A stretch of DNA of 10,312 bases from Gammaproteobacteria bacterium (lineage in GTDB: Bacteria > Pseudomonadota > Gammaproteobacteria > Pseudomonadales > Azotimanducaceae_A). Position numbers and translations under genes: made by a program. Positions 1-5,668 of this stretch are shown here, one piece after another; position 1 is the stretch's first letter, and each line of letters opens with the position of its first letter. The notes under the pieces are model-generated. The model did not search any database. It was not told where the DNA came from and saw only the letters and a program-made list of their open reading frames with translations. Where the stretch lies: NCBI GenBank assembly GCA_028819775.1, contig JAPPKV010000118.1, forward strand, positions 1 to 10,312. The letters run 5' to 3'.

Positions 1-169
1 CTGCAAGCCGGACTGGGACCGCCACGGCCGCGCCGCCCCGTTCCGCCGCAACGACGAGCTGCTCAACCTCCTGCCGAAGGGCGTCATCGCCTTCCCCGGT
101 TCGGGCATCACCGACAACCTCGTCGACCGCGCCCGGCAGCTCGGCATCCCCGTCTGCCGCGCGGCCTGA
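1..169 (+). CDS. DUF2493/SLOG-family protein, C-terminal part
   Basis: This is the 3' end of a gene entering from the left, read from base 2 (55 codons, TGA at 167-169). The visible part contains DWDRHGRAAPFRRNDELL followed by LPKGVIAFPGSGITDNL and a short tail. That is the characteristic ending of the DUF2493 proteins, a SLOG (Rossmann-like nucleotide-binding) family; the GSGIT stretch near the C-terminus is typical. Members are common on plasmids, phages and integrative elements of alphaproteobacteria. Their biochemical role is not established, although SLOG domains in general bind nucleotides or nucleotide-derived ligands. The N-terminal part lies outside the window. A possible terminator follows directly. 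Its presence suggests that the left flank is mobile-element DNA. Family assignment is by remembered motif. Confidence 0.8.
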   Translation, partial: CKPDWDRHGRAAPFRRNDELLNLLPKGVIAFPGSGITDNLVDRARQLGIPVCRAA

Positions 170-183
170 CCCGCAGCGCATCG

Positions 184-230
184 CGGGCCGCGTCGTCATC
201 CCCGGCAACGGGTGGCGGCGCGGCCCGTTT
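184..230 (+). terminator. Possible Rho-independent terminator after the DUF2493 gene
   Basis: CGGGCCGCG (184-192) pairs with CGCGGCCCG (219-227). Inside lies a second stem, CCCG-GCAA-CGGG (201-212), closed by a GNRA-type tetraloop. The outer stem is followed by TTT (228-230) but no long T run. Its place 15 bases after the stop codon fits transcription termination. The T tract is weak, so the hairpin could also act only in mRNA stability. Confidence 0.4.
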
Positions 231-1000
231 CGATTCTCGCCGACGGTGTTGCGGCGGCAGCGCCGTCCTCGCGGGCGCTTCGCGCCGCGCTCGCCATCGG
301 CATTGCCGATCGCCGATGCGATCGCATGCCGATGCAGCAACTCGTCGCGGTTGCCGGAGCCATCGCGCGTTCCCGGCCGCACCGCTGCCGATCTTCGTGA
401 CGGCGCTCCCGACGAGCCCGCCGTCATTGTGCCCGACACTGCATCGAATGGCAGTGTCCGCACCGGCGGCCACTCAATCGCCGTGGCGGCTCCGATCCGC
501 CGCTCTCGCCGGCGACGAATCCCCCATGAATATCGCTGCACGATTTTGGCCTTTTGGACCGCGGAGCGGCTGTCTCGTCACACCGGAACGCAGCAGGCTG
601 CAAAAGGGCGCATGCGGGCGCAAACCGTACAGTTTCGGGGCCATTTGGCGTCATGCGGCGCCTGGCGTATGCCGGAACGAGTAGATGCTCCGGGGAACCG
701 CTACTATCGCGTTGAAGCCGTTGGCGAATTCTTGATGCGGTTCTCCAGGGAACCATGGGATTTCCTGCGGGATACCAATCCGGTTGCCCGGAGGTGCGCC
801 TGAATCGCCCCGGTCGCCGCTCCGATATCGCCGCCGTGGTCCACGTTTCGACGCGTCCTCGGGCCGTCGGGCAGCACCGAAATGCCTTCCCCGAAGACAG
901 CTTTCGCCTGTCCCCGAAGGTCCCGAGCGCGTCTCAACCTCTTCGTCCGATCACCGGATCAGCGGACAACGCCGGCATCGAGACGAAGATCCGGTGCTTG
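231..1000. other. Gene-poor stretch of about 0.75 kb
   Basis: All open frames here are short, arginine- and proline-rich translations of GC-rich DNA without recognisable motifs. The longest plus-strand frame (246-803) has no family resemblance and no good ribosome binding site. Its last 45 codons, ending in a run like REPWDFLRDTNPVARRCA, look slightly more protein-like and could be a decayed remnant. Two palindromic elements are visible (316-327 and 435-458). I see no CRISPR repeats, tRNA or transposase. Confidence 0.5.
435..458. repeat. Perfect 8-bp inverted repeat
   Basis: GACACTGC (435-442) and GCAGTGTC (451-458) form perfect arms around an 8-base centre (443-450). There is no T run on either side, so it is not a clear terminator. 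Spacing and size would suit an operator for a dimeric regulator, but no gene start is adjacent. Function unknown. Confidence 0.5.
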
Positions 1001-1008
1001 AAGAAGCG

Positions 1009-1037
1009 AAAAGCCCCCGCCCTGGGGCGGAGGCTTG
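1009..1037 (-). terminator. Rho-independent terminator of the tracrRNA
   Basis: Read on the minus strand, GGAGGCTT-type arms form a strong stem. AAGCC (1011-1015) pairs with GGCTT (1032-1036) and CCGCCC (1017-1022) pairs with GGGCGG (1025-1030), with one C/A mismatch at 1016/1031. On the minus strand the stem is followed by TTTT (complement of 1009-1012) and then CGCTTCTT. On the plus strand there is no T tract, so the direction is minus. It closes the tracrRNA unit. Confidence 0.75.
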
Positions 1038-1126
1038 TAATGCCGGTGGATGATCTTGGGACACCGAGCCCGCACGAAGGATCGATTTGCTGCGAAAAGG
1101 AAACCGACCGCTTCTCGATTTGCTAC
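1009..1126 (-). ncRNA. Type II-C tracrRNA (trans-activating CRISPR RNA)
   Basis: The RNA would start near 1126 and run about 118 nt leftward, divergent from cas9. Its 5' part GTAGCAAATCGAGAAGCGG (1126-1108) has the sequence expected of the anti-repeat that pairs with crRNA repeats; the matching array repeat would contain CTCGATTTGCTAC. Next comes a nexus-like element at 1083-1052, with GATC...GATC and CTT...AAG arms enclosing a GGG...CCC mini-hairpin, and then the terminator stem. From memory the order and sequence closely follow the Parvibaculum-type II-C tracrRNA, where the nexus stem reads GACC...GGTC, that is, with apparent compensatory changes. Its normal role is to pair with pre-crRNA, recruit RNase III and anchor the guide in Cas9. 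All elements look intact although the neighbouring cas9 is truncated and no array is visible. The exact 5' end is inferred from the promoter. Confidence 0.8.
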
Positions 1127-1133
1127 GGGGACG

Positions 1134-1161
1134 ATGTTAGCGTGCGGCGCGAATAAAGCAA
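1134..1161 (-). promoter_or_regulatory. Promoter of the tracrRNA
   Basis: On the minus strand a -35 element TTGCTT (1161-1156) is followed by a 16-bp spacer and a -10 element TAACAT (1139-1134). The predicted start lies 6-8 bases downstream, at about 1126-1128, exactly where the anti-repeat begins. The promoter sits in the gap before the cas9 start, so the two transcription units diverge from the same short stretch. Confidence 0.6.
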
Positions 1162-1176
1162 CTGGGAACGACTTGT

Positions 1177-3312
1177 ATGCCGCTCGTATTCGGCCTCGAC
1201 ATCGGCACAACCTCGGTCGGGTTCGCCGTGATCGACCACGATTCCGAGCTCGCCACGGGAAAAATCCACCGTCTCGGCGTGCGAATCTTCCCCGAAGCCC
1301 GCGATCCGAAGGGCGTGCCATTGAACCAGGAGCGGCGGCGGGCGCGCCTTCGCCGCCGTCAACTGCGCCGCCGGCGAGAGCGCCGGCGCCTGCTCGGCGA
1401 GCAATTGCATGCCGCCGGATTGCTGCCATCGCGCAATTCGTCCGACTGGGATCGGGTCATGAAGCGCGATCCCTACGATCTTCGGAGGCTCGCTTTCGAA
1501 GGCGAGGCGCTATCTCCGCACGAAATCGGCCGCGCCATCTATCATCTTGCGCAGCGCCGTCACTTCAGGGGCCGCGATATCGACGAGGTTGCCGACGCTG
1601 CCGATGATCCAGGCGACGACGCGGACGACAAGAAAGCGACGTCCGCGCGGGAGCAAACCGTTCAGGCACTGAGGCGCGAGGGCAAGACGCTCGGTGCCTG
1701 GCTCGCCGCACGGGGACCGCATGAGCGCAAGCGGGGCGAGCATGCCACGCGGGATATCGTCGAGGATGAGTTCGAAACGGTGTGGATGCCGCTCGTTCCG
1801 GAGCCATTCCGCTCCTCCGTTCGGGACGCGATCTTCGTCCAGCGGCCCGTCTTCTGGCGACTGAACACGCTCGGCAAGTGCCGGTTCGTCCCCGGGGCGC
1901 GCCTCTGTCCGAAGGGGTCCTGGCTCTCGCAGCAGCGGCGCATGCTGGAGAAGCTGAACAACCTCGCGCTTGCCGGGGGCAATCAGCGTCCGCTCGACCC
2001 CGAAGAACGCCAGGCCATTCTCTCCAAATTGCAAACGCAGGCCTCGATGACCTGGCGGGGCGTTCGGCGGGCGCTCGCACCGCTCTACCGGGCCCGCGGC
2101 GAACCCGGCGAGGAGAGGGCGCTCAAGTTCAACCTGGAAGAAGGCGGAGAGAAGAAACTGCTCGGCAACCCGGTCGAGGCGAAGCTCGCGGATATCTTCG
2201 GCAGCGAGTGGCAGGACCACCCCCGCAAGCAGGAAATCCGGGATTCCCTTCCCCACCGGACCTGGCAGGCCGACTACGAACAGGTGGGCGATCAGCGCGT
2301 GGTCATTCTTCCCAAGGCCGAACGAACGGCGCGCCGGGCGGAGGTCGTGCGGAATTTCGTCGTGGAGTACGGCCTGTCGAACGATCAGGCGACCAAGATC
2401 GAGACGTTGAAACTGCCGTCCGGCTGGGAACCGTATTCCATCGAGGCGCTGCAGGCGATGCTGCCGCATCTCGAAGCCGGGGTCAGGTTCGGCGAACTGG
2501 TCATAAGTCCCGATTGGGAGGCGTGGCGAGGGGAGACATTTCCCGGTCGCGAACAGCCGACCGGCGAAGTGTTCGATCGCCTTCCGAGCCCGGCCGAACG
2601 CGAGGAAAGGGAACGCCTCGCCAGCCTGCGCAACCCGACCGTCGCACGCACCCGAAACGAGCTGCGCAAGGTGGTCAACAACCTGATCGACCTGTACGGC
2701 AAGCCGGACCTGATTCGCGTCGAAGTCGCGCGCGACGTCGGCAACTCCAAGCGCCAGCGCGAGGAAAAGACGTCCGGCATCCGCCGCCAGGAACGGCGCC
2801 GGAAAGCGGCCCGCGAGGCGCTCCAGCAGAACGGGTTCGCGGAACCGTCCCGCGCGGATGTCGAGAAATGGATGCTCTGGGAAGAGTGCGGCCACCGCTG
2901 TCCGTACACCGGAGACACGATCTCATTCGACGCACTGTTCCGCACCGGGGCATTCGAGGTGGAGCACATCTGGCCGAGATCCCGCTCGCTCGACAACAGC
3001 TTCAGGAACAAGACCCTCTGCCGCAAGGACGTGAACCTCCGAAAGGGCAACCAGACCCCGTACGAGTTCTTCCGAAGCAACGAGGAAGAGTGGGACGCCT
3101 TCGCCAAGGCGAGCGCCCGGTCCACCGTCCTGAGGCACGGACGGCGTCCGTCGCGCAGCGAGGCGACGAAGTCGCGGTCGCGGTACACGGCGGCGCCGAA
3201 CGCCCCGGCGCTCATCCCGTTGCGTGCGCACCAGACCTCGATCGCCCGCAGAAACCAGGCATCGAGAACGCCGCCGGGATCTGAATTCTGTATGCCCATT
3301 CGGCATAGATAG
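1177..3312 (+). CDS. cas9: Truncated type II-C Cas9 with a foreign C-terminal tail
   Basis: Cas9 is the RNA-guided DNA endonuclease of type II CRISPR systems. The 711-residue frame has RuvC-I (GLDIGTTSVGF, catalytic D8), an arginine-rich bridge helix (about 51-73), a long recognition lobe with CPKGSWLSQQRRMLEKLNNL, RuvC-II (IRVEVARDVG, E516) and HNH (VEHIWPRSRSLDNSF, H597). Full-length relatives are about 1,040-1,060 aa, from memory. Resemblance stops near residue 645, just after NQTPYEFF and DAFAKA. The last ~65 residues are the antisense reading of an HTH gene. RuvC-III (the second part of the nuclease, with its His and Asp) and the PAM-interacting domain are absent, so normal PAM-dependent cleavage is not expected; the HNH domain could in principle still fold. 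The ATG at 1177 is chosen because it sits right before RuvC-I. The tracrRNA lies divergently upstream; cas1, cas2 and an array are missing. It is probably a pseudogene, but the frame is open and free of stops. Confidence 0.9.
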   Translation: MPLVFGLDIGTTSVGFAVIDHDSELATGKIHRLGVRIFPEARDPKGVPLNQERRRARLRRRQLRRRRERRRLLGEQLHAAGLLPSRNSSDWDRVMKRDPYDLRRLAFEGEALSPHEIGRAIYHLAQRRHFRGRDIDEVADAADDPGDDADDKKATSAREQTVQALRREGKTLGAWLAARGPHERKRGEHATRDIVEDEFETVWMPLVPEPFRSSVRDAIFVQRPVFWRLNTLGKCRFVPGARLCPKGSWLSQQRRMLEKLNNLALAGGNQRPLDPEERQAILSKLQTQASMTWRGVRRALAPLYRARGEPGEERALKFNLEEGGEKKLLGNPVEAKLADIFGSEWQDHPRKQEIRDSLPHRTWQADYEQVGDQRVVILPKAERTARRAEVVRNFVVEYGLSNDQATKIETLKLPSGWEPYSIEALQAMLPHLEAGVRFGELVISPDWEAWRGETFPGREQPTGEVFDRLPSPAEREERERLASLRNPTVARTRNELRKVVNNLIDLYGKPDLIRVEVARDVGNSKRQREEKTSGIRRQERRRKAAREALQQNGFAEPSRADVEKWMLWEECGHRCPYTGDTISFDALFRTGAFEVEHIWPRSRSLDNSFRNKTLCRKDVNLRKGNQTPYEFFRSNEEEWDAFAKASARSTVLRHGRRPSRSEATKSRSRYTAAPNAPALIPLRAHQTSIARRNQASRTPPGSEFCMPIRHR
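3113..3299 (-). pseudogene. Small HTH-type protein, 3' end cut off at the cas9 junction
   Basis: Reading leftward from ATG at 3299 gives about 62 residues, with LRAIEVWCARNGMSAGAFG followed by AAVYRDRDFVASLRDGRRP and LRTVDRAL. This is the pattern of small alphaproteobacterial helix-turn-helix proteins (a Cro/XRE-like fold with an FV..LR.GR.P turn followed by T..R). The family normally ends a few residues after this point. Here the frame instead continues without a stop into the antisense of cas9, down to 2385, giving a nominal 304 codons. The natural stop codon has therefore been lost together with the end of cas9, and the two genes were convergent. No strong ribosome binding site is seen before 3299, so the true start is uncertain. 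Family recognition is by motif memory only. Confidence 0.6.
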
Positions 3313-3380
3313 GGACGCCAGGAGAATCGGAAAACCGCTTTCGGTATGGCAAATCCTGTGAATCACACGTCAGGCCTCGC

Positions 3381-3432
3381 CAGGCACCGCATGCCCCCTC
3401 AGGGCGGTGAAAAAAACTTGGCTCGGTGCCTG
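3381..3432. repeat. 9-bp inverted repeat with nested hairpin
   Basis: CAGGCACCG (3381-3389) and CGGTGCCTG (3424-3432) are perfect inverted arms 34 bases apart. Between them GCCC (3392-3395) and GGGC (3401-3404) can pair, and a run of seven A follows. The A run is on the wrong side for a plus-strand terminator; on the minus strand the T run precedes the stem. It may be a regulator site or the edge of a recombination event. Confidence 0.5.
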
Positions 3433-3545
3433 AGCGCCCCGCCTCCGGCCACGCACATCGTCGCGATGGCCAATACACCACTCGATAACGAAGTTCCAAG
3501 CGTTGTAATACGACAGCATTGCCATTAGATTTCTGACAAACCAGT

Positions 3546-3551
3546 AGGGGA
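3546..3551 (+). promoter_or_regulatory. Ribosome binding site of the AbiEi gene
   Basis: AGGGGA lies 9 bases before the ATG at 3561 and supports that start over the internal ATG eight codons later. Confidence 0.6.
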
Positions 3552-3560
3552 CACCGACCG

Positions 3561-4157
3561 ATGCGAGGCTTGCCCAAACGCATCATGGAGCATGCCCAGG
3601 CTCTTCCGGAGGCTACGCCTCTGTGTCCGGGCGCCCTGCTTCACCTCGGTCACCGCGCGGCGATCGACCAGGCATTGTCGCGCCTGGCCCGCTCGGGAGA
3701 GCTGATGCGGATCTGCCAGGGCGTATACATGCGTCCCGTCGAGACCCGATTCGGACTTCGGGCGCCGCGTCTCGGCAAGGCCCTCGCCGCGCTGTCCGCA
3801 CTCTGGGGCGAAACCATCGTGCCCTGCGGAGGGGCGGCCGCCAACCGCCTCGGGCTAACCACGCAGAATCCGGTCCGCGCGGTCTACCTGACCTCCGGCC
3901 CCAACCGCCGTCTCCACTTCGGATCGTCCGTCGTGGAGCTGCGGCATGCGCCGCGCTGGCAACTTGCGGCCCCGCACCGCAAGGCCGGCGATGTCATCCG
4001 CGCCCTGGCATGGCTCGGTCCGGAAGAGGTCGAGGACGGGCTGAAAGCGGTCCTGCCGACGCTTCGCGACGAGGACCGCGCCGAACTGTCGGCCGCGCGA
4101 GCGACCATGCCGAACTGGATGGCGCAACCGGTGAGCGCTCGCCTCTCACATGGCTGA
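3561..4157 (+). CDS. AbiEi-like antitoxin / transcriptional repressor (DUF6088 type)
   Basis: This 198-residue protein has an N-terminal winged helix-turn-helix (about residues 5-55), with the typical LGHRAAIDQALSRLARSGEL and a wing ending RICQGVYMRP. A middle/C-terminal domain (PCGGAAANRLGLTTQNPV, then YLTSGPNRRLHFG) matches the DUF6088 antitoxins of AbiE-type systems. In this family the antitoxin binds its own promoter and represses the operon, and it counteracts the nucleotidyltransferase toxin without a stable complex (type IV toxin-antitoxin). The toxin gene follows with an 8-base overlap (4150-4157), so the pair is translated as a unit. No inactivating change is visible. The assignment rests on motif pattern plus the neighbouring AbiEii gene. 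Confidence 0.85.
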   Translation: MRGLPKRIMEHAQALPEATPLCPGALLHLGHRAAIDQALSRLARSGELMRICQGVYMRPVETRFGLRAPRLGKALAALSALWGETIVPCGGAAANRLGLTTQNPVRAVYLTSGPNRRLHFGSSVVELRHAPRWQLAAPHRKAGDVIRALAWLGPEEVEDGLKAVLPTLRDEDRAELSAARATMPNWMAQPVSARLSHG

Positions 4158-5181
4158 GGTGCGGTATCAGGACCTTTCGGCCGACGACCGGCGCGACGCC
4201 TTGCAGGTGGCGGAGCGTGGCAGCAACCACAAGGCGCACCTTCTGGAGAAGGACATCTGGGTCGTTGCGACGCTCGGTGTCCTCTTCGACGGCCCTTTCG
4301 CCCAGCACCTGACCTTCAAGGGCGGCACTTCGCTGTCCAAGGTATGGCGCGCGATCCGGCGTTTCTCTGAAGATGTCGACATCACCTACGACATCCGTGC
4401 CTTCGCGCCGGACCTGGTTTCCGGCGCCGGCGACGAGGCGCTTCCGCCGACCCGGAGCCAGGAGAAGCGTTGGACGCGGGCGATCCGCCCCCGCCTGACC
4501 GAGTGGGTCCGGGATCAGGCACACCCGGTTGTCGAGGCCGGGCTCACGCGCGCCGGTTTCGGAGCAGCGCTTCGTGTCGACGGGGACCGCCTTTACGTCG
4601 GCTACGACCCGCTGTTCGAGGAGACCGGATTGGTGCGCCCAGAGGTCATGGTCGAGTTCGGTGCGCGCTCCACGGGCGAACCGCACACAATTCATCCGGT
4701 CGTTTGCGACGCAGCGGTGCATTTGCCCGATCTGGCGTTTCCCACGGCGAGTCCTGCGGTCATGCTGGCCGAGCGGACTTTCTGGGAAAAGGCGACCGCG
4801 ATCCACGTCTTCTGCCGCCAGGAGCGGCGGCGCGGCGAGCGGCTGTCCCGGCACTGGCACGATATCGCGCGCCTCGACGAGGCCGGCGTTGCCGGACGCG
4901 CATTGGCCGACCGCGCGATCGCGCTCTCGGTCGCCCGCCACAAGGCGATGTTCTTCTCCGAGAACGACGCCACCGGCACGCGAATCGATTACGAAGCAGC
5001 GGTCTCCGGCGACCTGCAACTTGTGCCCGCCGGCGCCGCGCTTGCCGTACTCACCGACGACTACGCACGGATGCTGGCCGATGGCATGCTGCTCGATGAC
5101 GCCGAACCGTTCGATGCGCTCATGGAGCGCTGCGCCGCGATCGAGGCGCTCGCCAACGCCGCGGGGTCGAGGAGCCGCTGA
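4150..5181 (+). CDS. AbiEii nucleotidyltransferase toxin (DUF1814)
   Basis: The 343-residue protein carries the four motifs of the AbiEii/DUF1814 family. These are GGTSLSK (G58-K64), SEDVDITYD with the metal-binding D75 and D77, FWEKATAIH with K214, and RHWHDIARL with D238. Family members are DNA polymerase beta-like nucleotidyltransferases. Characterised homologues add nucleotides to RNA targets such as tRNA acceptor ends or bind GTP, stop growth and cause abortive infection when phage infection upsets the antitoxin. All catalytic residues are present, so the toxin looks functional. The gene overlaps the antitoxin by 8 bases. Its TGA shares the A of an ATG at 5181 (TGATG), which hints that a third coupled gene once followed. 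Cytoplasmic; no signal peptide or membrane segment is seen. Confidence 0.9.
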   Translation: MAEVRYQDLSADDRRDALQVAERGSNHKAHLLEKDIWVVATLGVLFDGPFAQHLTFKGGTSLSKVWRAIRRFSEDVDITYDIRAFAPDLVSGAGDEALPPTRSQEKRWTRAIRPRLTEWVRDQAHPVVEAGLTRAGFGAALRVDGDRLYVGYDPLFEETGLVRPEVMVEFGARSTGEPHTIHPVVCDAAVHLPDLAFPTASPAVMLAERTFWEKATAIHVFCRQERRRGERLSRHWHDIARLDEAGVAGRALADRAIALSVARHKAMFFSENDATGTRIDYEAAVSGDLQLVPAGAALAVLTDDYARMLADGMLLDDAEPFDALMERCAAIEALANAAGSRSR

Positions 5182-5459
5182 TGGACGTATTCACCTTCCG
5201 TGAAGAACTCATAGCCCTCTGGCCGTCCAAAAGCGACCAGTGCAAAGCTCGGACAGAGGGTAACGATCGCGAACACGAGCATCCAGCGCTCGAATCGGAT
5301 CACAAAAGGCGAGTGGGATGCCGTAATCGAGGCCGCCGAGAGGCGGGAATCGCTCCCGGCTCGTTCGTTCGCAAGACGGGAACGGCAACCATTGGCACGG
5401 ATGCTCGCAGGGTTGAATCGGGCCGATTTCGATGCGATGACGATCATGGAGAAAGCTGA
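5181..5459 (+). pseudogene. Broken gene coupled to the AbiEii toxin
   Basis: An ATG overlapping the toxin stop starts a 92-codon frame. Its first ~14 residues, MDVFTFREELIALW, look natural and recall the N-termini (MDVF.LR..L...Y) of large DEAD/DEAH helicases of defence loci, but this is only a short resemblance. Beyond that the frame becomes a low-complexity mix rich in Arg, Asp and His. Protein-like sequence moves to the +1 frame (5215-5529). I read this as the start of a translationally coupled gene cut after about 14 codons and joined to other DNA. A genuine 92-residue orphan protein cannot be excluded. Confidence 0.4.
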
Positions 5460-5529
5460 ATGGGGAGAACAGGGGAGAACCAACGAGTGCAGGGGCTCAG
5501 ATCGGGGCAGGCGGATCGACGGATGGTAG
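5215..5529 (+). pseudogene. Frame-shifted coding remnant without a start
   Basis: In the +1 frame relative to the 5181 ORF, about 104 codons lie open after a TAG at 5212 and end at TAG 5527-5529. The reading includes GRPKATSAKLGQRVTIANTS, KGEWDAVIEAAERRE and MLAGLNRADFDAMTIMEKAE. Helical, charged and with balanced codon use, it looks more like real protein than the overlapping frame. There is no start codon near its left end, which fits a gene fragment joined behind the first codons at 5181. I do not recognise the family. Confidence 0.35.
5462..5480. repeat. Tandem 10-bp repeat GGGGAGAAC
   Basis: GGGGAGAAC occurs at 5462-5470 and again at 5472-5480, separated by one A. The exact 10-base period corresponds to one helical turn. 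It lies about 190 bases before the BREX operon and could be a pair of regulator half-sites or simply a slippage duplication. Confidence 0.5.
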
Positions 5530-5535
5530 GCTCGC

Positions 5536-5646
5536 ATGCGAGGCAAGATTCTAATGTACCTGACCGCCAAGAAGAGATTGATCAAGGAAGTAGCCCCCAT
5601 CATGACCAAAGTAGACGTTAGCTCAGGCTACAGGCTGTCTGGATAA
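5536..5646 (+). CDS. Possible 36-residue small ORF ahead of the BREX operon
   Basis: ATG at 5536 to TAA at 5644-5646 encodes a small basic peptide beginning MRGKILMYLTAKKRLIKEV. An AGG (5528-5530) five bases before the start is a weak ribosome binding site. It ends 22 bases before the first BREX gene, so it could be a leader ORF or a chance frame. No family is recognised; listed mainly for completeness. Confidence 0.2.
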   Translation: MRGKILMYLTAKKRLIKEVAPIMTKVDVSSGYRLSG

Positions 5647-5668
5647 GAGAGGTCCTCCCAGGACTGAT

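Larger units (their letters stand above)
3313..3560. other. Intergenic region between the cas9 remnant and abiE
   Basis: No convincing coding frame is present. It holds an inverted repeat (3381-3389 with 3424-3432) that encloses a smaller GCCC-CCTCA-GGGC hairpin and an A7 tract (3410s). Upstream signals for the AbiE operon to the right and for the HTH remnant to the left must lie here. A TAATAC-like -10 candidate near 3507 has no good -35 partner, so I do not call a promoter. Confidence 0.5.

Noticed and set aside
316..327. 12-bp palindrome ATGCGATCGCAT
   Set aside because: Too short and of a type common in GC-rich DNA; no neighbouring gene start or repeat pattern gives it meaning.
246..803. 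Plus-strand 185-codon frame
   Set aside because: Low-complexity Arg-rich translation without motifs or a ribosome binding site; only its last 45 codons look mildly protein-like.
1082..1123. Two copies of TCGATTTGC 33 bases apart as a mini CRISPR array
   Set aside because: The copies are single short 9-mers within the tracrRNA (anti-repeat and the segment before the nexus); there are no full-length repeats or spacers.
1510..2895. Minus-strand 461-codon frame inside cas9
   Set aside because: Antisense of a strongly conserved cas9 reading frame in GC-rich DNA; no motifs of its own.
1782..3284. Plus-strand 500-codon frame overlapping cas9
   Set aside because: Arg/Gly/Pro-rich off-frame translation of cas9; no family features.
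2385..3299. Minus-strand 304-codon frame as one protein
   Set aside because: Only the first ~62 codons resemble an HTH protein; the rest is exact antisense of the conserved cas9 RuvC-II/HNH region.
3313..3560. CRISPR array or leader downstream of cas9
   Set aside because: No repeat matching the anti-repeat and no regularly spaced repeats are present.
3994..5019. Minus-strand 341-codon frame over AbiEii
   Set aside because: Shadow of the AbiEii gene, whose four catalytic motifs fix the coding strand.
5061..5609. Minus-strand 182-codon frame with a hydrophobic stretch (WMLVFAIVTLCPSFALVAF)
   Set aside because: It overlaps the AbiEii end, lacks a good ribosome binding site, and the hydrophobic stretch is the antisense of the plus-strand remnant; a single membrane-like segment is not enough.
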